Source of the DNA: a bacterium
GTDB taxonomy: Bacteria > Ratteibacteria > UBA8468 > B48-G9 > JAFGKM01
Assembly (NCBI GenBank): GCA_021157805.1
Contig: JAGGVW010000147.1
Span: forward strand, 1-10,409
DNA: 10,409 nucleotides
Direction: 5' to 3'
The translations under genes were made by a program, and so were the position numbers. The notes below the pieces were generated by a model. The model saw only the letters and a list, made by a program, of their open reading frames with translations. It made no database searches and had not been told where the DNA came from. The number at the start of each line of letters is the position of its first letter. Position 1 is the first letter of the stretch. Shown in pieces: positions 1 to 6,268 of the stretch.

Positions 1-77
1 ATTGGTAACTGTCAATTTTCTCTATCTCTTTATTTTTCAATAACTTGTAGAAATTGCTCCACACTAAATACGAATGA

Positions 78-413
78 ACCTATTTAGAGAAAGAAGAGAA
101 GGATAAAGGGAATGGGTATTACAGTAGGGATTTAATTTCAAAATTTGGAAAGTTGGGATTAGAGGTGCCGAGAACAAGGAATGGGAAATTCAGACCATAT
201 TTGTTAGGAGAAAAATACAAAAGGAGTTCAGATGACTTTGAAGAATTTTTAATTTCATTGATAAGTAATGGATATAGCAAAAATCAAATACAGAGGACCT
301 TGAAAAAGTTAGAATTACCGTATAGTGAGCAGGAGATAGAAAAGATAAAAGAGAATTTAAGAGAGAAAGTGGATGATTTTAAGACGAGACAATTGAAAGA
401 AGATTGGTTCTGT
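78..413 (+). pseudogene. IS256/MULE-type transposase, N-terminal remnant
   Basis: The open frame begins just after an in-frame TGA at 75-77 and reads NGYYSRDLISKFGKLGLEVPRTRNGKF, split here as NGYYSRDLISKF then GKLGLEVPRTRNGKF, which is the typical N-terminal signature of IS256-family (MULE) transposases. It continues with a region like the family's helical DNA-binding part (FEEFLISLISNGYS, then YSEQEIEKIKENLREKV and the end RQLKEDWF). The similarity stops at about 408-413, before the DDE catalytic domain, and the same frame runs directly into a different transposase. A TTG at 153 could serve as a start, but the family similarity clearly extends upstream of it, so that start is an artefact of decay. 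The piece cannot be an active transposase. The family call is from motif recognition, not alignment; I am confident it is a remnant and fairly confident of the family. Confidence 0.72.
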
Positions 414-1036
414 ATGATGATGGCGGTTGCAGCGACAATAGACAGGAAATTAAGATATTACAAAAAGCAGTTAGAATTGAAAAGGAGGAGTAAGACAAAA
501 CCATGTAGTTTATTAAGAAGTCAGATACCGGTAAGGACATTTGCAGATTGGAATGAGAAAATGCCTGAATTTATAGAGGTAGATTTAGTTGATCATAGTG
601 GAGGTGTGGCAAGAGGAATATTTGCTCAAACACTTGATGCAACATCCGCCAAACAACGTGGCGGATCCGCCGTGCTTTGTGGTAGATGTTAGGAAAGCAG
701 TTGGGTATTTTAGATATGAAACAAAAAAAGAAGTAGAAACAATAAATCAGATATATAAATATTTACGAGTTTACACAAATTATTTCCAGCCACAAATGAA
801 ATTAATAGAAAAGAAAAAGATATGATACACCAAAAACCCCTTATCAAAGAGTTATGGAATGTGAAAAGATAGATGGAAAAACAAAAGAAAAATTAAAGAA
901 AACATATGAAAGTTTAAACCTGATTGAAATAAAGAAAAACCTGATTGAATTAGAAGATAAATTGTTTGAAATGATAAGGAGAAAGAAATTGAAAGAAAAA
1001 GGAGAAAAAATAGAAAAAGAAGAAATTTTTGTTTAG
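414..1036 (+). pseudogene. Integrase-core (rve/DDE) transposase remnant, internally deleted and frameshifted
   Basis: Three pieces in three frames belong to one transposase type. Piece one (about 414-644) reads AVAATIDRKL and then SQIPVRTFADWNEKMPEFIE with VDLVDHSGG. This is the entry into the integrase-like catalytic core, with the first acidic residue in VDLVDH. Piece two (about 682-822) reads VRKAVGYFRYETKKE and LRVYTNYFQPQMKLIEKKK, the stretch that follows the core in this family. Piece three (821-1036) starts YDTPKTPYQRVME and ends in a lysine- and glutamate-rich helical tail, matching the family's C-terminus. Between pieces one and two roughly a hundred or more residues, including the remaining catalytic acids, are missing and an imperfect palindrome sits there. 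Between pieces two and three the frame changes by one beside the A-rich run at 811-819. The gene is dead. Terminal inverted repeats of the element were not found. Confidence 0.75.
641..690. repeat. 50-bp imperfect palindrome at the transposase deletion junction
   Basis: The two 25-base halves meeting between 665 and 666 are imperfect reverse complements (18 of 25 positions match). The centre is a perfect 12-base palindrome, GGCGGATCCGCC (660-671), and the outer ends AACATC/GATGTT pair perfectly. The stretch is visibly richer in G+C than its surroundings. It lies exactly where the catalytic middle of the transposase is missing. It could be a small inserted palindromic element, or the scar of a deletion formed between inverted sequences. 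Confidence 0.6.
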
Positions 1037-1129
1037 AAATTTAAATGAGGTATCGTATATTATTTATTTAGATTCTTATATGAGGCAACAGGCACTTTCA
1101 TAAAAAATACATTCGTCCCACTCACATAG
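1037..1129. other. Non-coding stretch after the transposase remnant
   Basis: No gene is visible between the end of the transposase tail and the terminator. The sequence ATGAGGCAACAGGCA at 1080-1094 may be the decayed right end of the mobile element, but I found no matching left end to confirm this. Confidence 0.3.
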
Positions 1130-1170
1130 TATAATAAAAAATTGGGGAGCACAGACGTTCTGTGCTCCCC
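1130..1170 (-). terminator. Strong intrinsic terminator after the beta-barrel gene
   Basis: A perfect 12-bp stem (GGGGAGCACAGA at 1144-1155 pairing with TCTGTGCTCCCC at 1159-1170) closes a 3-base loop. On the minus strand it is followed by a T-rich run (AATTTTTTATTAT, 1142-1130). It begins 16 bases after the stop codon of the beta-barrel gene. There is no T-run on the plus-strand side, so it terminates minus-strand transcription only. Confidence 0.9.
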
Positions 1171-1186
1171 ATCTCTCACTTTCAAT

Positions 1187-1672
1187 TTAAAACTTTAGAC
1201 CAATACTGAGAGTTATCATAAATGTTCCAGATGAATCACCTTCTACATCCATTATCGTATAACTTCCTTCCCATTGTAAAAAGGTTCTCTCATTAATAAA
1301 TTGTTTTAAACCAATCTGTCCTCCATATATAAACTCTGTGTCATAATCACCAAAGGTTGTTCCAAGAGTACCTCCAATATATGGAACTGTCGTGCCTGCG
1401 GTAGCAAAATGTAAATTTGGCCTTAGCATAATCATTCCGAAAGTTAAATCCTCCGTCCCTATTAAAGCTGTAGCTCCTTCCAATTGAAATTGGTCAGTCA
1501 TAAAGTAACCCCCACTAATCATCGCCATCCATGTTGTATCTCCCTCCTCTGGGATAGAAATGGAGGCATAAATATTAAAAGTTTTATCTCCTGCTTGAGT
1601 TCCAGCAGAAACAAAACCAGCAAATCCCAAAATTAAACTCACTCCCACTACAAACCTCACTACTTTTTTCAT
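1187..1672 (-). CDS. Small outer-membrane beta-barrel protein (hypothetical)
   Basis: This 161-residue protein begins with a clear Sec signal peptide: MKKVVR, a hydrophobic stretch, and a likely cleavage after Ala23 in VSA. The mature part (about 138 residues) alternates polar and hydrophobic residues with many Gly, Thr, Tyr and Phe residues. Examples are MAMISGGYFMTDQFQLEGA, LRPNLHFA, VPYIGGTLGTTFG, YGGQIGLKQF and MITLSIGLKF. That is the pattern of a small, perhaps eight-stranded, OmpA/OmpW-like barrel. The final residue is Phe, as in the beta-signal recognised by the BAM machinery. The start is supported by AAAGGAGG at 1684-1677, 4 bases before ATG. It follows the beta-propeller gene after 106 bp without a visible terminator or clear promoter, and a strong terminator follows it, so it is probably the last gene of the envelope operon. 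Its specific function is unknown. Confidence 0.85.
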   Translation of the reverse strand: MKKVVRFVVGVSLILGFAGFVSAGTQAGDKTFNIYASISIPEEGDTTWMAMISGGYFMTDQFQLEGATALIGTEDLTFGMIMLRPNLHFATAGTTVPYIGGTLGTTFGDYDTEFIYGGQIGLKQFINERTFLQWEGSYTIMDVEGDSSGTFMITLSIGLKF

Positions 1673-1778
1673 TTTTCCTCCTTTCTAAAAAAACATCTTA
1701 TCTCTTTCTACCAACTACTACTAACTTCCTCCTTCTTTCTACATTTTTGTTACACATCACCTCCTTCCTTTTTTTCTT

Positions 1779-3326
1779 TTATTCAATTTTAAAGAGAACA
1801 ATATCTTTAGATTTTGACACCAAACAAGCAATCCATTTCCCATCAGGAGAAACTGATATCATTTTTGGATATTTCGGTTTTGAAAACTTTCTTGTTAATA
1901 TATTTTTAGAAGTAAGAAGATCCCAGATTCCAATATATCCTGCTCTATTTGCTTCATATCTTACTGCTACCCCAATAAAACGAAAACTATTATTAAAAAA
2001 TATTATCTGTTGTGGTGTTCTTGTCCTTTCAGGATCGTCTGGCAATAAAATCTGCTTTGTCTGTCCTCTATAATCCACAATTTTTAAGAAATGTTGTGTT
2101 GATGCTCCAGCGTTTAAATATATGTGCAACTTTTTAATACCCAAAATTGAGAAAAACCCTTCATTTGAAAGTGCCCCCACAGTTGTAAATTTTCTTACCC
2201 ATTTCTCAGAAGGTGTTGAAATTAAAGAGGTTACCTTTTCTCCGTTTTTATCTATATCTAAACGTTGCGAGCCAGAAATAACACATATTTTCCCTGATTC
2301 TTTTACTGCTATATCATAAATAGGTAGTTTTACTTTTTTATGGACTTCTAATTTCCCTTCTCTATTCCACAGGAAAACATTCTTTTTTCCTGAACCGCCA
2401 ATATAATATCCAGATTGACTGGATTTCACTTTTGATAATTTTTCAGGTATTGACCATTCTTTTTCTTTTTTAAACTCGCCATTTTGAAATTCCCATATCT
2501 CTACTCTTCCTGCTCTTGCGACATAAATTTTCTTTAACACATTATTAGGTGCAACTGCAGTAGATTCACCATTTCCTATTTCTTTTATTTCTTTACTCCT
2601 TATATCTATTGCAAAACATCCTTTTCTACAGGTATAAATAAGAAAATTATTAAAGAAAACAAATGAGGTTGGTTTACCAATAACAGATAAATTTTTTGTT
2701 TCTCCCCATTTTAAATTAACTGTAGAAATTCCTGGAGGTTCCCACCAATCAGTACCCACAGCAGCCATTGTTTCAGATAAAGATGCTTGAATAGCTGATT
2801 TCACAGCTCCATCTTGAGTTTCAGCAATCCAACCAGGATTTGCTGGAGTACCCATCGGTGATGATGAATATGCAGCAATAGTTTTGCCCGTGTTTCCATC
2901 TACAATCTCTAAGGAAGTATGTACTGTTGCTACAAAATATCTTCCAATTATGTTCTTAACTTTATTTTCCTTTATATAAAATCTCAATATCCACGTATTC
3001 TTAAAAGGATTTCCAGCAATATCCACTACACCATTAATATCATTTACTAATATTTTTCTATTAAGTTCATCCCGCCAAATTCTTTTTATCTCTTCTGTAC
3101 TATAACAAGGAATTCCCTGCCTGATAAATTTTTCTTGGAGTAAATTAGTGGTCCAACCATCATAACCATCAGATGAAGTAGATTGACAAGCAATAACTAC
3201 AAGTTTCTTCTTATTTGTATCAAATGGTTTTCTAAATAGAAGAACATTATCGGATTGAATAAATACTGGATATATTACTAACAAAAAAAATATACCTTTT
3301 ATCTTCCTGACATAATGAAATTGCAT
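1779..3326 (-). CDS. Secreted protein with CsgG/TolB-N-like domain and C-terminal beta-propeller (hypothetical)
   Basis: The product is 515 residues from the ATG at 3326, or 517 from the ATG at 3332. An N-terminal hydrophobic segment (IKGIFFLLVIYPVFIQS) looks like a signal peptide or anchor. Residues about 43-200 (LVVIACQSTSS, then LLQEKFIRQGIPCYSTEEI, and LEIVDGNTGKTIAAYSSS followed by AVKSAIQASLSETMA) have the layout of periplasmic CsgG/TolB-N/FlgT-middle type alpha/beta domains. Residues about 205-517 are beta-rich with repeated blade-like motifs (VEIWEFQNGEF, VFLWNREGKLEVH, GYIGIWDLLTSKNIL, and SPDGKWIACLVSKSKDIVLFKIE at the end), which suggests a WD40-like propeller, probably a protein-binding scaffold. 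It follows the FlgT-like gene with its ribosome-binding site overlapping that gene's stop. The domain calls rest on pattern, not alignment, and no catalytic residues are evident. Confidence 0.8.
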   Translation of the reverse strand: MQFHYVRKIKGIFFLLVIYPVFIQSDNVLLFRKPFDTNKKKLVVIACQSTSSDGYDGWTTNLLQEKFIRQGIPCYSTEEIKRIWRDELNRKILVNDINGVVDIAGNPFKNTWILRFYIKENKVKNIIGRYFVATVHTSLEIVDGNTGKTIAAYSSSPMGTPANPGWIAETQDGAVKSAIQASLSETMAAVGTDWWEPPGISTVNLKWGETKNLSVIGKPTSFVFFNNFLIYTCRKGCFAIDIRSKEIKEIGNGESTAVAPNNVLKKIYVARAGRVEIWEFQNGEFKKEKEWSIPEKLSKVKSSQSGYYIGGSGKKNVFLWNREGKLEVHKKVKLPIYDIAVKESGKICVISGSQRLDIDKNGEKVTSLISTPSEKWVRKFTTVGALSNEGFFSILGIKKLHIYLNAGASTQHFLKIVDYRGQTKQILLPDDPERTRTPQQIIFFNNSFRFIGVAVRYEANRAGYIGIWDLLTSKNILTRKFSKPKYPKMISVSPDGKWIACLVSKSKDIVLFKIE

Positions 3327-3333
3327 ATCCATT

Positions 3334-3340
3334 CTCCTTA
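3334..3340 (-). promoter_or_regulatory. Ribosome-binding site overlapping the upstream stop, deciding the start of the propeller gene
   Basis: On the minus strand TAAGGAG contains both the stop codon (TAA, 3340-3338) of the FlgT-like gene and the Shine-Dalgarno sequence AAGGAG (3339-3334). The ATG at 3332 is only 1 base away, too close, whereas the ATG at 3326 has a normal 7-base spacing. The second ATG is therefore preferred. The arrangement suggests translational coupling of the two genes. Confidence 0.65.
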
Positions 3341-4792
3341 ATTAATTTCTACTTTAATCTTTTTCGTTCTAATTTCACCTGTTATTTTGTTCCCTAAACA
3401 TCCAGTTATTGCAATCTCTATCCCTGAAATATTCTCTAATACTTCTGCAAGTTCAATATTCGTACCAAAATAACTAATATTGAACTCAACTGTTTTATTT
3501 TTAAAACTGCTCTGTTCTATGCTCGATACTTTATCAGCAAGTGCATTCTTAATAAAATTTATTTGAGTTAATGAAACATCCTTAACAGAAACAATATATA
3601 ACTGTGGTTTTATAAGTTTCTTCCCTTTGGTTTTTTTATAATATATCTGATCATTAAACAATCCTACCCTTACAAGTGCAGGAAGTCGCCTTTCAATTGC
3701 TTCAGCCAATCTTACAGTTGTACCTCTGAAATCAACTTCAAATTTTGCCCTATCATCTCGCTGCCCTCTAAACCTTTCTTCTACAACATCATCTAATATT
3801 GATAATATTCTACGAATAGTATCAACTTCCTCTCCACGAAAAATATTTTCAACAGTTATCGAAATAGTTTTTGGTTTATTTAATTCTAAATACCAATATT
3901 TAATGGTTTTACTTACAATATCCCACGCACGTCTTTCTAAATTTCGCTTAATTGCTTTTTTCACTGCTTCATCACAAGTAAAGGAAGCATATGTTGGCAA
4001 CTCTTCCCTTGTAAGCATTTTACCCATTGCAGGATCAAAATAAATCTCACTTGCAATTATCTCTCTCCCAGGAAATTTAATAATTTTTAACTGTAAAGTA
4101 TTGGTGTAAATATACAAATCAACACTATTCTCTCCTTCTAAAAAGGAAATTTTTCTGCTTAACCTTGATGTAGAAATCCCTTCTACTCCTATGTCAAATT
4201 TATCTTGTTTTGGATCATTCCATACATTTTTTGGAACATCAATAATAGTTACTCCTTTATTAATAAAAGTTTTCTCTATTTGACGTTTGGTAAATTTTAA
4301 TTCCTGAGGGACAGCATGTTCTCCACTTTTATATGCTACAAGATCAACAACATTCACTGCTATTCTCGGTTTACCAACCCATTCATAGATTGCTTTAAGA
4401 GGTAAATCTTTGAAAAATAAGTCCTTATTAAGAGGAACTTTCCTAACCCATGCTTTCATTTTTACTTCATATCTATCATCTACTTCCCCTTCTCTAATTA
4501 TTTTCCACCTTGCAACATATCCTTGGGTACGTGATGAGATAAAATCTTTTACTTCGCTATTTAAAATAGCCGTTCCACCTTCAATTTGAAAACCTGCTGC
4601 TTCTTCTACGGCTCGTCTCATTGCTCTTTGAATTGCTTCCCATCGAGCATTCGGAAGAGATTTTGGAACATTTTCTTCTACTTCTACAGAAATTAAATCT
4701 TTTAGGTTTTGAATCTGATGTGGCACACTAAAACTTAAACTCACTAATTTCACAAACATACTTACTGTTATAAACTTTTTAAACAATCTCAT
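3338..4792 (-). CDS. FlgT/LPP20-like secreted envelope protein with duplicated C-terminal module
   Basis: This 484-residue protein has an N-terminal signal peptide (hydrophobic run ITVSMFVKLVSLSFSV). Residues about 45-118 (ARWEAIQRAMRRAVEEAAG, then SEVKDFISSRTQGYVARWKII, and RYEVKMKAWV) match the layout of the N-terminal domain of flagellar assembly protein FlgT and the related LPP20 fold. Residues about 140-300 form an alpha/beta region of the CsgG/FlgT-middle kind (KPRIAVNVVDLVAYKSG, IEKTFINKGVTIIDV, then DEAVKKAIKRNLERRAWD). The C-terminal part holds two copies of a short module, about 329-390 and 408-473. Each runs strand, helix with LxxL-like spacing, strand, then VDFRGTTVRLAEAIE or ISYFGTNIELAEVLE. 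No flagellar gene is nearby, so the FlgT likeness indicates the fold, not a flagellar role. No good Shine-Dalgarno precedes the ATG, and the gene starts 22 bp after the small lipoprotein gene. Confidence 0.82.
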   Translation of the reverse strand: MRLFKKFITVSMFVKLVSLSFSVPHQIQNLKDLISVEVEENVPKSLPNARWEAIQRAMRRAVEEAAGFQIEGGTAILNSEVKDFISSRTQGYVARWKIIREGEVDDRYEVKMKAWVRKVPLNKDLFFKDLPLKAIYEWVGKPRIAVNVVDLVAYKSGEHAVPQELKFTKRQIEKTFINKGVTIIDVPKNVWNDPKQDKFDIGVEGISTSRLSRKISFLEGENSVDLYIYTNTLQLKIIKFPGREIIASEIYFDPAMGKMLTREELPTYASFTCDEAVKKAIKRNLERRAWDIVSKTIKYWYLELNKPKTISITVENIFRGEEVDTIRRILSILDDVVEERFRGQRDDRAKFEVDFRGTTVRLAEAIERRLPALVRVGLFNDQIYYKKTKGKKLIKPQLYIVSVKDVSLTQINFIKNALADKVSSIEQSSFKNKTVEFNISYFGTNIELAEVLENISGIEIAITGCLGNKITGEIRTKKIKVEIN

Positions 4793-4814
4793 TTTTTTCT
4801 ATAAAAAAATATAT

Positions 4815-4967
4815 TTAATACGGGATATCTCCAATTATTATCTCCTGATGCAATTTCTTTTTTGTATTAACTTTCTTTTCGTAGTCATAAGTTGCACATC
4901 CAGTAAAAAATACTACAATTATACAACATATTATCCCTTTGATAAGATATTTTTTCTTATTATACAT
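4815..4967 (-). CDS. Small 50-residue lipoprotein
   Basis: This short gene is easily missed. Translation from the ATG at 4967 gives MYNKKKYLIKGII, CCIIVVFFTGC, ATYDYEKKVNTKK, KLHQEIIIGDIPY and then TAA. It shows all parts of a lipoprotein signal: a lysine-rich start, a hydrophobic core and a lipobox FTGC with the acceptor at Cys24. Phe at the -3 position is less usual than Leu but tolerated. The mature protein would have only 27 residues, charged and mostly lysine. TGGAGGT (4979-4973) sits 6 bases before the ATG. The gene begins 19 bp after the LPP20-domain gene and ends 22 bp before the FlgT-like gene, so it is in the operon. A role as a small outer-membrane anchor or assembly partner for its neighbours, which lack a lipobox, is inference. 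I recognise no family. Confidence 0.8.
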   Translation of the reverse strand: MYNKKKYLIKGIICCIIVVFFTGCATYDYEKKVNTKKKLHQEIIIGDIPY

Positions 4968-4986
4968 ATTCTACCTCCATTAATTA

Positions 4987-5940
4987 TTAATTTATAGACC
5001 CTGGAAGCAATTCTCCCTCACCACCTGTTTCTGAAGTTTTACACGATGATACTCCAGTCTGTTTTAAAACGGTATCAAGAATTTTTCGCTCAATTCTTAT
5101 GGACTTTAAACGTCTACCTTTTATTTTTCTTATAACCTCGTTTGTATCCTCAACAATATTTCTTATCCTTAATTTTACAGTAACAAGAACGTTACCTTCT
5201 GGAGTAGCATCTATATTAGAAAAAGTAGCACCTTGCACAAATGCTTTTGCATCGATTTGCTCTAAATCTACTTCAGTGATATCGTTTACTGCCAATAAAT
5301 CTCTTATCACTTTAAAACCTTTTACTTCTTCTGCTAATTGAAGTATTGCCTGATTTTCTGCTCTGCGTAAAGCAAGAATAAACTGTTGAGTTGTACATGG
5401 AATTTTAATTTTAGACATTGCTCTTCTCGCTTCAGCAATAGGCCCCCATTTCAACTCATCAGAACTTGGTTGAATTGTATTATCAATTTTAACATTTTTC
5501 GCCGCTCCAAAACCAACTGCAGTTACAATAACAGGTTTTGTTTCAATAAGCTCCTTTTTAAATTTGTAATTAATTTTAATTCTCCCATCTTCAATTAATT
5601 TTCGCTGAATTTCATCAAGATTTTCAATAACTGTCTTCAAACTTATCTTCACAACCGCCCAAGCAAATCCATCTTTATCACATCCTTTATCTACAATCCG
5701 TGCTCCTCTTACAAACGCTTCTGTGTTAACCCCAAGGTACATAAATTCTGTCACTGCTTCACTAACGGTCGCATACCCTTCTACATTACAGCCTTTTACA
5801 TTTTTAACCAATCGGGTATAAGCATCTATAACAGCTGCTCTCTCAGCAAGAATTTTTTCTCTCGGTGTAATCATACCTCCGAAGAGCATACGAGTTAAAA
5901 CAAAACCTACAAATAAACTCCTTACAACAAACCTTTTCAT
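4987..5940 (-). CDS. Secreted protein with two tandem LPP20-like domains
   Basis: This 317-residue protein begins with a signal peptide (MKRFVVRSLFVGFVLTRMLFGG). It has no lipobox cysteine, unlike classical LPP20 lipoproteins. Two copies of an LPP20-like domain are visible. Copy one, about residues 28-115, has AERAAVIDAYTRLVKNVKG, then VNTEAFVRGARIVDKG and AWAVVKISLKTVIENLDEIQ. Copy two, about 187-263, has LRRAENQAILQLAEEVKG, then IDAKAFVQGATFSNID and VLVTVKLRIRNIVEDTNEVI. The shared hallmarks are AFVRGA/AFVQGA at residues 75-80 and 233-238. LPP20-family proteins include a Helicobacter membrane lipoprotein and the flagellar outer-membrane protein FlgP of Vibrio. The start is supported by GAGGAGG (5952-5946), 5 bases before ATG. 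This is the first gene of the envelope operon, with a promoter region upstream. Four cysteines in the mature protein could form disulfides. The C-terminus (GGEGELLPGSIN) looks unstructured. Confidence 0.82.
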   Translation of the reverse strand: MKRFVVRSLFVGFVLTRMLFGGMITPREKILAERAAVIDAYTRLVKNVKGCNVEGYATVSEAVTEFMYLGVNTEAFVRGARIVDKGCDKDGFAWAVVKISLKTVIENLDEIQRKLIEDGRIKINYKFKKELIETKPVIVTAVGFGAAKNVKIDNTIQPSSDELKWGPIAEARRAMSKIKIPCTTQQFILALRRAENQAILQLAEEVKGFKVIRDLLAVNDITEVDLEQIDAKAFVQGATFSNIDATPEGNVLVTVKLRIRNIVEDTNEVIRKIKGRRLKSIRIERKILDTVLKQTGVSSCKTSETGGEGELLPGSIN

Positions 5941-6040
5941 TTTCCCCTCCTCGTTAAAACTTTTAAACCTTCTTTTTCCATTCTTAACATCCTTCCTTCA
6001 GTAATTCCAATTTTATTAAAACTTTCACATATTTTACTAA

Positions 6041-6049
6041 ATTATACCA
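6041..6049 (-). promoter_or_regulatory. Candidate extended -10 promoter for the envelope operon
   Basis: The minus strand reads TGGTATAAT (6049-6041), a perfect extended -10 (TGnTATAAT). The -35 position holds only AACAAA, a weak match, as is common with extended -10 promoters. Transcription would begin near 6034, giving a leader of about 94 bases before the LPP20-domain gene. Confidence 0.5.
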
Positions 6050-6105
6050 CAAAAACTTTGTTATTTGTTATCCCTTCTTCTATTTATCTTTACCTATTTG
6101 ATTAT

Positions 6106-6134
6106 ATCTTATACTATGTGGAAAAATTTGTCAA
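6106..6134 (-). promoter_or_regulatory. Candidate sigma70-type promoter for the envelope operon
   Basis: The minus strand has a perfect TTGACA (6134-6129) and, after 17 bases, TAAGAT (6111-6106). A better -10 sequence, TATAAT (6106-6101), overlaps but at 22 bases it is too far. The -35 is inside one arm of the 9-base inverted repeat GTCAAGTTT/AAACTTGAC, so a regulator could overlap it. Confidence 0.5.
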
Positions 6135-6231
6135 GTTTCTGCCATTCCTCAAAAATAATCTCTATGAAATGGTATTGTTTCCTCAAAAATAAACTTGACC
6201 AAAACAAAAGCCATCCTGTATCCTCCATAAG

Positions 6232-6260
6232 AAAAACAAACCCCAGACAAACCCGGTTTG
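6232..6260 (-). terminator. Probable intrinsic terminator after tatD
   Basis: On the minus strand CAAACC (6260-6255) can pair with GGTTTG (6242-6237) across a 12-base loop, directly followed by TTTTTC (6236-6231). It begins 8 bases after the tatD stop codon. The stem is short, so the hairpin is modest, and an alternative nested pairing CAAACC-C-GGTTTG at 6248-6260 competes with it. Confidence 0.45.
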
Positions 6261-6268
6261 GACATTTT

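Larger units (their letters stand above)
5941..6268. other. Intergenic control region between the tatD operon end and the envelope operon start
   Basis: This stretch of about 330 bp holds no convincing gene. It contains the probable terminator after tatD, two candidate promoters directed to the envelope operon, and repeats. A 14-base direct repeat TTCCTCAAAAATAA occurs at 6145-6158 and 6179-6192. A 9-base inverted repeat, GTCAAGTTT (6130-6138) and AAACTTGAC (6191-6199), brackets both copies and overlaps the upstream -35 element. Open frames on both strands across it have no recognisable family signature. Confidence 0.6.

Noticed and set aside
1..77. Possible coding scrap at the left edge, including a minus-strand frame reading SVEQFLQVIEK
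   Set aside because: The frames are short and bounded by stops and match no family I recognise; the stretch may be further decayed mobile-element sequence.
1698..1757. A 19-residue minus-strand frame with AGGAGG just ahead, upstream of the beta-barrel gene
   Set aside because: The Shine-Dalgarno-like sequence is only 2 bases from the ATG, the peptide is basic and featureless, and the whole region is purine-rich on this strand, so chance is the simpler explanation.
1747..2073. A 108-residue plus-strand frame with hydrophobic stretches
   Set aside because: It is antisense to the C-terminal part of the propeller protein, which is well supported by operon structure and protein pattern.
6195..6223. 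Plus-strand TTGACC as a -35 element
   Set aside because: No acceptable -10 sequence lies at 16-18 bases, and no plus-strand gene follows.
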